A stretch of 64,000 nt of DNA, taken from the NCBI GenBank assembly GCA_002730035.1, contig PBYU01000081.1, positions 1 to 64,000 of the forward strand. The letters run 5' to 3'. Source of the DNA: Gammaproteobacteria bacterium. GTDB lineage: Bacteria > Pseudomonadota > Gammaproteobacteria > Pseudomonadales > Pseudohongiellaceae. The position numbers and the translations under genes are program-made. Each line of letters begins with the position of its first letter. Positions within the stretch are counted from its first letter, which is position 1. Below are positions 52,873-62,516 of the stretch, piece after piece. A model generated the notes under the pieces. The model was not told the origin of the DNA. It made no database searches and was given only the letters and a program-made list of their open reading frames with translations.

Positions 52873-54243
52873 TTATTGCGCAAGCTGATAGAGAAGAGTG
52901 GCATTAACCGATTGTGGCACACCGTCAATCAGTTTGGGCCGGAAGCGGAAATCTTGTATGGCGTTTTCCAACTCTAACCAGTCCATGGGCTGATTAAAGC
53001 GCTGGGTAACGAGCTCAACATTTTGGGGAGAGCTCACCTCTTTTGTCAGGCGCCCCTTATACCAGCGCCCGATTTCTTCCAGACCAGTGAGGTTGAATGC
53101 AAACATGGCGTAGTCATCTTCTGGCGCCGATAGCGGGTCAGCACCAAAATCAAAAGGTGCCAGGTAGTGGGGAAACTGGGAAGACCATTGTTGGAAATTA
53201 AAGCTTGATACGCTTTCTTCGAGGCTATTGGCTGAAGTCGGTTCGTCTATTAGTACCAGGGCACTGTCCCAACTATCGACAAAATCCAGTGCAGGGATGA
53301 GTTTGGGATGGGCAAAGAATCGGTTGATCTCTTGCTGCTCTATGCCCACTTCCAGCAATAACGCATTGCTACGTGCATAGGAAAAAGCCGCTGCCTCGGA
53401 ATTGCCGAACAGCACTTGCCAGTCAGCAATATACATTTCTGCCATAGCCATTCCTTCCAGGTTTGGCTCCGGCTGGTTCAAGTAAACACGCCGATTCCTG
53501 TCCAGCAGACGCAAGCCGGAATAGTAGTACCCAGTCCGTGCTTCTCTCCGGCTACGCGCCAGCCCAGTGTTTGAAAACCTGCGTAATCCGATGCCCGTAC
53601 CACCTCCCATCTCTACAGCCACTGTCTGCAGGTATTGCTGCACCACCTGCTTGTAAACAAGCGCGGGAAAGCGCGGATCATCCTCTCCCCACGCCGCCGT
53701 GGCGACACGAATTGCAATGCCATTCAAGCGCTGCGCGCTACGGAAGTGAAAACTCTGCATCGATACATGATCGTTGGCTACGCCCCATAAGTGGATGTCC
53801 ACTAGCTTGAGCATCGCATCCATCAATGAGGTATCGATGGCATTCTCACCGCGATGCAGCAACCAGTCCATATGCTCCATCATTTCCCGAGCATGGCGCC
53901 AGTCACCCTCGTTGCCATAATTCTCAATGCGGCGTAATACGTATGGGAATTGCGTAGGGGAATAGAGTCCTTCGTTTACCCGTATGATCTGAACGGCCTG
54001 ATCCAGCACCTGGTGGGCCTCACCGTAGCGTCCTGCCCCCACGAGTTGTTGGCTGAACTGGTCCAATGGTTCCAGCATGCCGCGGTCCAATCGGCTACTG
54101 CCGGCTTCAAGCTCAGCAATATCAAGCCTGATACTTGCCAACTCCATCTCTGTCTCCGTCAACACGGAATCCTGGGAATGGGCTGAGCCCGCCGCCAGGG
54201 ACGCCAGGAACGTAACAACTGTTAAGGAGAAATAGTATCGCAT
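52873..54243 (-). CDS. Exported helical-repeat protein with TonB-like C-terminus
   Basis: This is a 456-residue protein with a signal peptide (about 1-24). Residues about 30-330 are helical with TPR-like spacing (GRYGEAHQVLDQAVQII, GDWRHAREMMEHMDW). The last 80 residues end in AIQDFRFRPKLIDGVPQSVN, very like the last strands of TonB C-terminal domains (FRF.P...G.P). There is no TonB membrane anchor beyond the signal. The ATG at 54243 is chosen over GTG three codons earlier. It is the first gene of the kinase operon, and it could be the periplasmic counterpart or target of that kinase. No firm function. Confidence 0.7.
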   Translation of the reverse strand: MRYYFSLTVVTFLASLAAGSAHSQDSVLTETEMELASIRLDIAELEAGSSRLDRGMLEPLDQFSQQLVGAGRYGEAHQVLDQAVQIIRVNEGLYSPTQFPYVLRRIENYGNEGDWRHAREMMEHMDWLLHRGENAIDTSLMDAMLKLVDIHLWGVANDHVSMQSFHFRSAQRLNGIAIRVATAAWGEDDPRFPALVYKQVVQQYLQTVAVEMGGGTGIGLRRFSNTGLARSRREARTGYYYSGLRLLDRNRRVYLNQPEPNLEGMAMAEMYIADWQVLFGNSEAAAFSYARSNALLLEVGIEQQEINRFFAHPKLIPALDFVDSWDSALVLIDEPTSANSLEESVSSFNFQQWSSQFPHYLAPFDFGADPLSAPEDDYAMFAFNLTGLEEIGRWYKGRLTKEVSSPQNVELVTQRFNQPMDWLELENAIQDFRFRPKLIDGVPQSVNATLLYQLAQ

Positions 54244-54475
54244 TGGAATCACTGCGGATTTACTGGAAATAGGCTATATTGCGCTTTTTTCACAGAATAC
54301 CGCTGCTGTGGGTCAAATATCAAAAATTCGAATATTTCCAAGCTACCAGATTATCTGGCACCAGCACAATCATTGTGTTGACCCTGTCGGGCGCTGCCTA
54401 CAACGCTGGGACGGGGAAGACCTAGCTCGCAGTCTGTATATAATAGCGCTGAACACTCGAAAAATGGGGTAGTGT

Positions 54476-54898
54476 ATGGCTAACGATGAAGATCGTCTGG
54501 TAGTGGAGACTGATTTTCCAGTGCGTTATGCCGAGACTGACGCAATGGGCGTGGTACATCATGCTACCTACCTGGTTTATTTTGAGGAAGGTCGTAGCCA
54601 GTTCATGCGGGATATTGGCAGCGATTATGCGTTCATAGAAGCCCAAGGCTACCAGCTTCCCGTTACCGAACTGGGGGTTCGATATGTGGGCAGCCTCCGT
54701 TACGGAGAACGAGCCAAGGTTAGAACCTGGGTTGAAGAAAATCGCAGCCGACGGATTACCTTCGCCTACGAGGTGCAGGAGCCCGACACCGGCGCAACGC
54801 TAGTGTCCGGTTTCACACGTCACGTCTGGACCGACAAGCATGGCAATGTAACCCGTGTCCCCGACTCCTGGAACAAGATTTTTAGCAATGCCAGTTAG
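54476..54898 (+). CDS. Acyl-CoA thioesterase, YbgC/4HBT type
   Basis: This is a 140-residue hot-dog-fold enzyme. VRYAETDAMGVVHHATYLVYFEEGR holds the catalytic aspartate (D22 in ETDAMG) and the HHATY turn of YbgC-like thioesterases, which cleave short- or aromatic-acyl-CoA. A TATAAT box is visible about 32 bases upstream of the ATG, though a matching -35 element is not obvious. The kynureninase gene begins 23 bases after the stop, so the two probably form an operon. Confidence 0.9.
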   Translation: MANDEDRLVVETDFPVRYAETDAMGVVHHATYLVYFEEGRSQFMRDIGSDYAFIEAQGYQLPVTELGVRYVGSLRYGERAKVRTWVEENRSRRITFAYEVQEPDTGATLVSGFTRHVWTDKHGNVTRVPDSWNKIFSNAS

Positions 54899-54921
54899 GA
54901 ACCCTCTGCAGGTATTCCGTC

Positions 54922-56163
54922 ATGAATGAGCCTGATATTGTCAGCTTAGACACTGCCGATCCCCTCGCCGCCAAACGTGATGACTTCGACCTGCCAGAAG
55001 ACAAGATTTACCTGGATGGAAACTCACTGGGCCCTCTGAGTCATAGAGCAAGGCAGCGCGCGCAGGAAGTTATCGATAAGCAATGGGGGCAAGACCTGAT
55101 CGCTTCCTGGAACAAACACCACTGGATTGATCTATCAATTACTGTCGGTGCCAAGATCTCACCCTTACTGGGCGCGTCACCGGAGCAAGTGGTTTGCTGC
55201 GACTCGGTGTCAATCAATCTGTTCAAGCTGTTGAGCTGCGCCTTGCAACTTCAAACCGATCGCAGCGCCATTGTGTCAGCGCAGGATAACTTCCCCACGG
55301 ACCTCTATATTGCTGGTGGGCTCAGTCAACTCCTGGGCGAAGACCGTTGCAAACTACGGCTGGTCAACGAAGCTGGCTTGGAGCGCGCGCTGGATGATGA
55401 TCCTGCGGTGCTGCTGTTGAGCCACGTCAATTTCCGAACTGGCAGGCTCCATGATATGCAGAGTCTCACCCGTGCGGCGCACCAGCGAGGCTGTCTGGTA
55501 ATCTGGGATGTGTCCCACAGTGCCGGAGTCGTGCCTATAGAACTGGATGAGTGGCAGGTAGATTTCGCGGTTGGCTGTGGCTACAAGTACCTCAATGGTG
55601 GACCCGGGGCGCCTGCTTTTCTCTACGTGGCGAAGCGTCACCTGGCGAATGTGAGTCAGCCACTGCAGGGCTGGATGGGTCATCATGCCCCCTTCGATTT
55701 CGAACCAAGCTACAAAGCCTGTGACGGAATCGGGCAGTTTTTAAGTGGCACACCACCAATAATATCCCTGAGTGTTCTGGACGCCGCCATGGATGTATTT
55801 GCCGATGTATCAATGGAGATGGTAAGAGCTAAGTCGATCCAGTTTAGCGAGTTGTTTATTGACTTGATTAAACAGAACCAGTCACTTGCAGAGCTGGAAT
55901 TGCGTTCACCCACCATTAGCGATGACAGAGGTAGCCAGCTGGCCTATGCACACCCTTCAGCCTATGCCATTTGCCAGCCACTAATCACTGCTGGAATCGT
56001 CGCCGACTTCCGTAGCCCGGACTTGCTAAGATTCGGTTTCTCCCCGCTGATCCTCAGCTTCGAAGATATCCTGCACAGCGTTCAATGCCTTGCCTCAATT
56101 GTTGCCGAAAAGCGTTACCTGGAACAGGATTTTGAGCAGCGCCTGAGAGTGAGAGTGACCTGA
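54922..56163 (+). CDS. kynU: Kynureninase
   Basis: This is a 413-residue cytosolic PLP enzyme that cleaves kynurenine to anthranilate and alanine in tryptophan breakdown. Motifs are YLDGNSLGPL, DNFPTDLYI, SHVNFRTGRLHD, WDVSHSAGVVP and GCGYKYLNGGPGAP, where K222 is the cofactor lysine, then QPLQGWMGH. The length matches the family. No tryptophan 2,3-dioxygenase or kynurenine formamidase is recognisable nearby, so the rest of the pathway must be elsewhere. It follows a thioesterase gene closely. Confidence 0.95.
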   Translation: MNEPDIVSLDTADPLAAKRDDFDLPEDKIYLDGNSLGPLSHRARQRAQEVIDKQWGQDLIASWNKHHWIDLSITVGAKISPLLGASPEQVVCCDSVSINLFKLLSCALQLQTDRSAIVSAQDNFPTDLYIAGGLSQLLGEDRCKLRLVNEAGLERALDDDPAVLLLSHVNFRTGRLHDMQSLTRAAHQRGCLVIWDVSHSAGVVPIELDEWQVDFAVGCGYKYLNGGPGAPAFLYVAKRHLANVSQPLQGWMGHHAPFDFEPSYKACDGIGQFLSGTPPIISLSVLDAAMDVFADVSMEMVRAKSIQFSELFIDLIKQNQSLAELELRSPTISDDRGSQLAYAHPSAYAICQPLITAGIVADFRSPDLLRFGFSPLILSFEDILHSVQCLASIVAEKRYLEQDFEQRLRVRVT

Positions 56164-56384
56164 TAACTCCCGAAAATGCCCTGAAGGCAAGATATGTGCG
56201 GCAGTAGTACTAAAAATTGGGTAAGACTGTGGTAAATTCAGTGTTGCTGTTCCCTGAATCGGCCAAAAATAGGAAAAAAGTGACTAAATTCTAGCGGTTA
56301 TGGTTTCTTTCTAGACTGTACTGGAAGGCAGGTTGCAGCTAATATCGGGTATCAGGATTAGGCCTTAAAGGGCCATTGCATGCC

Positions 56385-58655
56385 ATGAAAGAACATCTCG
56401 ACAAAGTAAAATTTGCCGCGACCAAGGTGCTCACCAGGCTGGTGCTAAAAGCCCTGGATGACGCTTGCCTGCAAATTGAAGCACAAGCCATGCACTTAGT
56501 AGGCGCGAAGCTACCCCCGATCAAGGAGGAGTCTCCCGGTGTAGCCGAGCGCTTTATGCAGAATCTCTACAATTACTTTGACGAACTCACTACTCTCACG
56601 GTCAAAGAGACTGAGATCGAACCGGAGGATTATGACAGCTTGTCCCTAGTCGACCAGGATTACCTGGAGGCTATGATTGCCATGGAAGGTATGGTCAGGC
56701 AGCTGCGCGAGGTCGAAGTAAAGGGTGCCAGGAGTTTCCAGACACGACTGGAATCCATGTTCCCCAATATTCACATCGACGCCACCAATAATCCCCTCGA
56801 TCCAGAGCAAGTAGGTGATTGCTTCAACGAATCCATTCGATCCCTGGGTCTGAAGGCCCATTATCTGTTGACCATCTACCGTGAATTTAACAAGAACGTA
56901 TTTGGGCATTATGGGGAAGCTATAGAAGAAGCCAACCAGGTGCTGATTGGGCTTGACGTATTACCAAACCTGGATATCACCGCACGGGAAAGAGCACTCC
57001 GCAAAGCCAGGCGTAAAGAAGTCAGGGCACAGCTGGAAGCCGAGACCAATTTAAAGAAAGAACAAAAAGCGACAGAACTGTCGGGCCGAAGTAGCGGTCA
57101 AGCAGCGGCACTAGAAGCAGTAGTGCCGGCTCCAGCAGCAACTCCGGCACCGGCACAACAGATCAACACCGAGATGTTTTCGATGATGCAGACCCTGATC
57201 AACACCCTGGCCGAAAAACAGGGCAATTCTCAGGCTCTGCCGGTTCGCAGCAATGTGCCCGCTGGCGACGTCATTGAAGATCAGCAGGAAGTGCAGCAGC
57301 AACAAGCAAAGTTGATGAACATGCTGACCGACGTACAGTTCTCAATGATCGAGGGTGGTTCTGACGATGACAATGACGAGGCACCCAATATCGATGCCAG
57401 GTCTATTGGTCAATCGATAAATGAGAGCTTGCAGTCAGAAACCAGCAAAGGCGGAATTGGGGCTATGGATCCCCAATGTATAAATGTCATCAACCTGGTG
57501 ACTCTGCTCTATGAGGCCATCTGGAATGATAAATCGTTACCTGTCGTAATGAAGGAACTGATAGGCCGCACCCAGATTTCCATCATGAAGGTGGCGTTAA
57601 CCGACACCACGTTTTTCGAAAATGAAAGTCACGCCGGTCGTGCTCTCATCAATGAGCTTGCCCTGGCTGGAATCTCCTGGACGGCAAGTGACGATTCAGA
57701 GAACAACCCTGTCTATGACAAGGTCAAAGAATTGGTCGAGCGCATATTGAAAGAAGCTGAAATAGACAATGAGTTCCTGCAGACGCTGGTGAATGAGTTG
57801 CACGAAATCAAAGGACATCAATCTGGAACCGATGCTTTGGTAGAAAGAAGAATTCTCGAATCCGCTGACTTCAGCCAGAACCTCGATGACATTCACGCCC
57901 ACGTCTCGCAGAAAGTCAAAGAACGAGTATTAAAGGGTTACCTGGACCCATCGATACGCAAATTGCTGGATACTCATCTGCATGACTTTCTCGTACAACT
58001 GGTCCTTAAGGAGGGACTGAATGGCGCATCATGGAAACCGATTATGAGTACCATAGATGTGTTGCTATGGACAGTCCAGGCAGAAAAGCAAATAGGCGAT
58101 CGGGAACGCTTCGAAAAAATTAATCCACGTTTGCTCGACAATCTTGCCAAAGCACTGGACATTGGTGGCGCCTCCAAGACCAAGATCACCAAGATCATGC
58201 GCCAGCTGAAACAGGTGCAGGAGTACAGTTTTCACAAGGCCCAGTTAGCCGTAACAGGCTCACAGGCAGCAGTCGCCGGTGATCTTGCCAGCAAATATTC
58301 TGAACGGCAGCGCAAGGAACCTGCCCCACTGCCCAGGAACGATCCTTATTTACGCCAGGTAGACAAGCTGCCGGTCGGGACATGGCTGGAGTTCATGGGA
58401 ATCTCTGGAAAGCCGGTGCGCTGTATGCTGGCTTCAAAAATAGACAGCATCGACAAGTTGTTCTTCGCCAATGACCAGGGAGAAAAAGTTGTTGAGCTCA
58501 CCCGCATGCGACTAGCCAGAGAACTCAAGACTGGTTCGGTAAAAATAGTAAGTGCAGGTTCCCTTGTGGACCGGGCCATGGAGTCTGTCATCAGCAATCT
58601 GAAGAATTCTGCCAGCAATGACGGCGACGCTACGCAAGATATCGTTACTGCCTGA
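56385..58655 (+). CDS. DUF1631 family protein
   Basis: This is a 756-residue soluble protein, mostly helical. The N-terminal part (about 1-200) and central part (about 365-600, LPVVMKELIGRTQISIMKVAL) are typical of DUF1631 proteins. They are joined by a Gln/Ala/Pro-rich linker (about 225-320). The C-terminal 110 residues form a beta domain (LPVGTWLEFMGISGKPVRC) that resembles a PilZ-like barrel, but without a clear RxxxR motif. DUF1631 proteins are widespread in gammaproteobacteria and their role is not established. The ATG at 56385 is preferred to TTG three codons earlier. Confidence 0.85.
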   Translation: MKEHLDKVKFAATKVLTRLVLKALDDACLQIEAQAMHLVGAKLPPIKEESPGVAERFMQNLYNYFDELTTLTVKETEIEPEDYDSLSLVDQDYLEAMIAMEGMVRQLREVEVKGARSFQTRLESMFPNIHIDATNNPLDPEQVGDCFNESIRSLGLKAHYLLTIYREFNKNVFGHYGEAIEEANQVLIGLDVLPNLDITARERALRKARRKEVRAQLEAETNLKKEQKATELSGRSSGQAAALEAVVPAPAATPAPAQQINTEMFSMMQTLINTLAEKQGNSQALPVRSNVPAGDVIEDQQEVQQQQAKLMNMLTDVQFSMIEGGSDDDNDEAPNIDARSIGQSINESLQSETSKGGIGAMDPQCINVINLVTLLYEAIWNDKSLPVVMKELIGRTQISIMKVALTDTTFFENESHAGRALINELALAGISWTASDDSENNPVYDKVKELVERILKEAEIDNEFLQTLVNELHEIKGHQSGTDALVERRILESADFSQNLDDIHAHVSQKVKERVLKGYLDPSIRKLLDTHLHDFLVQLVLKEGLNGASWKPIMSTIDVLLWTVQAEKQIGDRERFEKINPRLLDNLAKALDIGGASKTKITKIMRQLKQVQEYSFHKAQLAVTGSQAAVAGDLASKYSERQRKEPAPLPRNDPYLRQVDKLPVGTWLEFMGISGKPVRCMLASKIDSIDKLFFANDQGEKVVELTRMRLARELKTGSVKIVSAGSLVDRAMESVISNLKNSASNDGDATQDIVTA

Positions 58656-58726
58656 ACAGTCCTTCAGTCTGCCTTTTTTGTCTAACGCATCTAGCTCCAG
58701 CCACCATCCATGCGGTGGGCATCATC

Positions 58727-60040
58727 TCAATGTGCTGCCTTGAGTATTTTCCCACCCAGCAGAAACAGCACCAGGCCGACTGCGGCCGCTCCTGCTGCGA
58801 TGGCATACGCGATCCCATAGAGGTTATTACTGGCAGTAAACGCAAATCCCAGTAGCGCCGGACCAGCGGCGGTACCCCAGGATGACATCAGGTTACTCAC
58901 TGAAAAAATCTTCGCATATTCTCTTACACCAAACGCCTCTGCTATTAAGAGTGGTTGAAGCATCAATAAATTCCCAACCGTAATACCGAAAAATGCCAGC
59001 CCGAGACAGAGGGTAGTGATATTGAATCCCGATGAGAGCAAACTGAGAGACGTAGCCTGCAACACCATCATGGCAATGGCGAAGATCCTGATGGACATAC
59101 GACCCACCAGCCAGCCACCTACCAACCTTCCCACTATGCTCGCCACTGGCAGAATTGCCACCGCCATTGCAGTCTGAGCATCAGTTAATAACTCCCGAGC
59201 GAGGCCATACTGGTGGGCGATTCCTCCCACCTGTGCCATCATAAGGAAAATGTACGCAACGCTTACACCCCAAAAGAATTTCCCGCCCCTGGCCTCTTTA
59301 AAAGTTATTCCATCTTCCATGATTGATTTTTTGACAGCGCCAGGTGTCCCGCTACTACTTTTCGAAGCATTGGAATCAGTGGCTTGATTGTCGATTTCAT
59401 CTGCAATGCCATCAACATTTAAACCCATAGATTGCGGATTCTCCCGCAACCAGATCCAGGCTACCGGGACTACCCCCAGCAAAAACATGACACCCAGTAT
59501 CGGAGCTGCAAGCTTGAAACCGAGAGAATCGACCATCAATACCGATAGTGGAGTCAGGATCACCCCACCCAGAGACAGCCCGGTTGAGGCGATTGACAGC
59601 GCCATCGCTCTGCGACGATGAAACCACCGGGTCACCAGAGTCGTGGCCGGAATCAGGGAAGACGCCGAGAATCCGGTGCCGAAAAGCGCATACACCAGAA
59701 ACAATTGCCATACCGTGCTTACATATGCCAGCAGGCAGAGCGATACAAACGAGATAAATGCGCCAACAGTAATACAAATTCGCGGATCATAGGCCTGCAC
59801 CCATTTGGCGACCCACAAGCCGCTGATGCCACCGGTGAGAAAGAATATTGAGACTGCTATCGACGCCGTCCGCACATCGAAAGCAGGTTGGGCCGCCAGC
59901 GCATTCAGATAGATAGCGTGATTATAAAAACTCAAGCCGCTGGTAAAAGTAAGCAGGAATAGAATTGCGCCGACAATTTTCCAGCCATAATAGAGCTGCT
60001 CACCGTCAGATTTTGTCACTTGGGTAGAGTTGCTACTCAC
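58727..60040 (-). CDS. MFS transporter, monocarboxylate/oxalate-formate antiporter-like
   Basis: This is a 437-residue membrane protein with 12 hydrophobic segments in two halves, joined by a polar loop (about 205-245). It shows LYYGWKIVGAI at the first helix and TRWFHRRRAMALSIASTGLSLGG, the loop pattern of the OFA/monocarboxylate branch of the major facilitator superfamily. The start is GTG at 60038-60040; an upstream ATG is out of frame. It carries small organic acids in relatives; the substrate is not deducible. 44 bases separate it from the unknown gene upstream on the same strand. Confidence 0.88.
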   Translation of the reverse strand: MSSNSTQVTKSDGEQLYYGWKIVGAILFLLTFTSGLSFYNHAIYLNALAAQPAFDVRTASIAVSIFFLTGGISGLWVAKWVQAYDPRICITVGAFISFVSLCLLAYVSTVWQLFLVYALFGTGFSASSLIPATTLVTRWFHRRRAMALSIASTGLSLGGVILTPLSVLMVDSLGFKLAAPILGVMFLLGVVPVAWIWLRENPQSMGLNVDGIADEIDNQATDSNASKSSSGTPGAVKKSIMEDGITFKEARGGKFFWGVSVAYIFLMMAQVGGIAHQYGLARELLTDAQTAMAVAILPVASIVGRLVGGWLVGRMSIRIFAIAMMVLQATSLSLLSSGFNITTLCLGLAFFGITVGNLLMLQPLLIAEAFGVREYAKIFSVSNLMSSWGTAAGPALLGFAFTASNNLYGIAYAIAAGAAAVGLVLFLLGGKILKAAH

Positions 60041-60084
60041 TGTTTCTGTTCCATACCAGGATTGAATAAGTCACACAAATCGGC

Positions 60085-61125
60085 TCAAGCCTGCACTTCC
60101 GAGATGAGCCATACAATATGACCCTGCTTAAGCTCTGCATCCAGTCTCTTCATTGCATGATAAGATGCCAGTGCACCCGTCCACAAATGCAGCCAGCATT
60201 TCAATACCATGTCCCTGTGCTGCCCGCTTAGTCCACGCACAATCCTGAGATCCTCATGCAGTAGCTCAATTTTCTCATTATCCGTCTGAGGCTTTTTGCT
60301 GACTCCATCACCCATACCTTGCATCATCCTTTCCAGGGACTCCGCAGCATCGCTAAGCCCGCCGTCGCTACTCCCCACCAGGCACATTGTCTCCTGCAGA
60401 TACTGTAGCCCGGTGAGACGCGCGGCACGACCGACCAGTTCTTCTGTTGGTGCTTCTCCGATCGTATCCATCAATGCCACGATGGCATTACGCACGAAAT
60501 CGACCGCGTAGTTTCGCTTAGCCTTTTCAAGACGTTCTGCAGTCCATTGATCAGCCGGAGGACTGGGCTGCAAATCAGGATCGAAGGGGGGTGGCAGTTC
60601 TCCCCTGGCGAACTGCAGCCGCTCATCGTCATTCAGTGGCTGATCGTATTCCTTGAAATACCCACAAAAACCAAATTCCCCGGTCATGTCTTCGGACACA
60701 CACACGAAACCCAGTCTTGTGTTGCCCAGGGACACCCCGTTGTGAGCATACCAACCTTGCAGGTATCCCCTGCTGACTTCCACCGGCACACCGCAAATAG
60801 TTGGTCCGGCATACATCCAGCGCGGGTAGCGAAATCGAACCCAGGCCTTGCGCTCATCTTCTTCCATGTAGTCCACCGCCACACCTCCCATGTTGTTCGA
60901 CAGCACATGGTAGCGGGCACAGGCAATGGCGTGGGGCAGATCTGTCAGGCCCAGTTTTTCAAAACTGGCAAGAAACTTCTCCAGGTGCTGGCGGCGGAAC
61001 AGGCTGAACATCCAGTCACCCACCTCGGCTGCGCTGCGATTGCTGGCGACCATTAGTTGCAATCCAAGCAGGTAGGCGTGGTGCAGTCTTGCTTGGGCGC
61101 TGATGTAACTGGACTCATTGGTCAT
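60085..61125 (-). CDS. Conserved-looking soluble protein of unknown function
   Basis: This is a 346-residue protein with no signal peptide or membrane span that I can see. The central region (about 75-180) is rich in aromatic residues and glycine (NNMGGVAVDYMEEDER, RYPRWMYAGPTICGVP, LQGWYAHNGVSLGN, EFGFCGYFKEYD) and looks like an enzyme core or ligand pocket. The C-terminal 130 residues are helical. I do not recognise the family. It probably shares a transcript with the MFS transporter downstream, so it may act on the transported compound. Confidence 0.65.
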   Translation of the reverse strand: MTNESSYISAQARLHHAYLLGLQLMVASNRSAAEVGDWMFSLFRRQHLEKFLASFEKLGLTDLPHAIACARYHVLSNNMGGVAVDYMEEDERKAWVRFRYPRWMYAGPTICGVPVEVSRGYLQGWYAHNGVSLGNTRLGFVCVSEDMTGEFGFCGYFKEYDQPLNDDERLQFARGELPPPFDPDLQPSPPADQWTAERLEKAKRNYAVDFVRNAIVALMDTIGEAPTEELVGRAARLTGLQYLQETMCLVGSSDGGLSDAAESLERMMQGMGDGVSKKPQTDNEKIELLHEDLRIVRGLSGQHRDMVLKCWLHLWTGALASYHAMKRLDAELKQGHIVWLISEVQA

Positions 61126-61398
61126 TTAAAAAACCTCTGTTGAACCGGCATGCAGCCGGATCGTGGTCGGGCTGTTGTCAAAAGCTCTTGTAACATTTTG
61201 TAAAAAAACAATGACATATGGTCACCATTTTGCTCACTTCTCAACTGGACGTGGGCGAAAATGGCGTTTATCCTAGCGTCGTTGTTTGAGAAGATTCAAC
61301 TGCTTATAAAATTTATCCTATTCATACACAGGACAGGATTGCGTTGCCTATTGGAAAAACGCTTATTTACAACCTGCTTATAACCGGAGATACACGCA

Positions 61399-62337
61399 AT
61401 GCACATCAAAAACAAAATTCTCTCTGCCACACTATTCACACTACTAGCCTCACTGGCCTTTGGAGTGCAGGCGCAGTCGACTGAAACTGCCCGCTTCCTG
61501 AGTCTGACTGCTCCAGAAGGACTTCCCATCATCCCTGTGCTGGAAGGTTGGATTGCGAATGCAGACGGCACCACCAGTTTCTCATTCGGTATCATCAACC
61601 GAAATGATGATCCGATTGAAATCCCTCTGGGTGAAAATAACTATATCGAACCAGCTAAATACCAGGGCATGCAACCCACGCATTTTCCTCCCGGGCGAAC
61701 TACCGGCGCCTTCGCCGTAACAGTTCCCCCCACTGAAGAAGGCAATGACGTGTGGTGGCATGTTACAACCGGCGAAGCGGAAACGCTGAAGGTTCCGGGA
61801 CGACGTGGCGCCGCCGCCTACGAGCTGGATTTCATTCTGCCGCGCCCACAGGGTGCCCTACAGCCCTTGGTTGGAATCGGTGACGCTGGCAGCCAAGCTG
61901 CCGGGCTCTACGCGCAAATTGGTGATTACCCTGGCGGCGCTGTGAGTGCCGGCGAGCAGGTGTTGCTGTCAGTCAATGTAAGTGATCCTGCCGTGCGTGA
62001 CCCTGCAGATCCCCGCTTCGGTGAGCCGATTGCATTGGGTGTCGAGTTCTCCAAATATCAGGGCCCGGGTGATGTCGAGTTCATGCGCCATGAGGACACG
62101 GAAGTAGCTGAAAATCCGTATGCAGAAGACAACCCCCGTTTCAGGTTTTTCCGCACTCCTTCGGTGAACAGCCTGGAGATCACAGGACCTTCCGGTACCG
62201 GACAGGTCTATGCAACATTCTCCGCACCGGGTGACTACATCATCTCCACCAAGGTCGATGTCCACAAGGCCCCGGACAGTTCCAACGGCGACCAGTGCTG
62301 TTGGACGAACATCTACCAGCGCGTCACTGTAAGGTAG
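61399..62337 (+). CDS. Exported protein paired with the short cytochrome-PHM gene
   Basis: This is a 312-residue protein with a signal peptide (1-25). The mature chain is beta-rich with two Ig-like halves (about 30-150 and 180-312); motifs include PPGRTTGAF, DVWWHVT and a terminal DQCCWTNIYQRVTV with adjacent cysteines. No catalytic motif is obvious. It ends 180 bases before the cytochrome-PHM-like gene on the same strand, with a terminator between. The Cys-Cys pair, export and context suggest an accessory or binding partner of the copper enzyme, which is inference. Confidence 0.7.
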   Translation: MHIKNKILSATLFTLLASLAFGVQAQSTETARFLSLTAPEGLPIIPVLEGWIANADGTTSFSFGIINRNDDPIEIPLGENNYIEPAKYQGMQPTHFPPGRTTGAFAVTVPPTEEGNDVWWHVTTGEAETLKVPGRRGAAAYELDFILPRPQGALQPLVGIGDAGSQAAGLYAQIGDYPGGAVSAGEQVLLSVNVSDPAVRDPADPRFGEPIALGVEFSKYQGPGDVEFMRHEDTEVAENPYAEDNPRFRFFRTPSVNSLEITGPSGTGQVYATFSAPGDYIISTKVDVHKAPDSSNGDQCCWTNIYQRVTVR

Positions 62338-62358
62338 ATTGCAATAATCCCGAAAAAC

Positions 62359-62390
62359 GGCCGGTCGGGCATCCAGATCGGCCTTTTTTT
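62359..62390 (+). terminator. Rho-independent terminator
   Basis: GGCCGGTC and GATCGGCC pair over 8 bp (one G-T) around nine bases, then seven T residues follow. It is 22 bases after the stop of the 312-residue protein, so the PHM-like gene downstream probably has its own promoter or relies on readthrough. Confidence 0.88.
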
Positions 62391-62516
62391 ATGCGATTGA
62401 CTGATCAATGTTTCTGCGATTATTGCTTTTTACCTGCCCGGAAACCAAGTAGACTCGGCGCTAGTACTAGGTATTCCCTGAAACTTTGTACTTAAACCTG
62501 ATTGAGGAAGAAAACA

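Noticed and set aside
60085-61125. Tryptophan 2,3-dioxygenase to go with kynureninase
   Set aside because: The expected histidine and arginine motifs of that family are not present; left as unknown.
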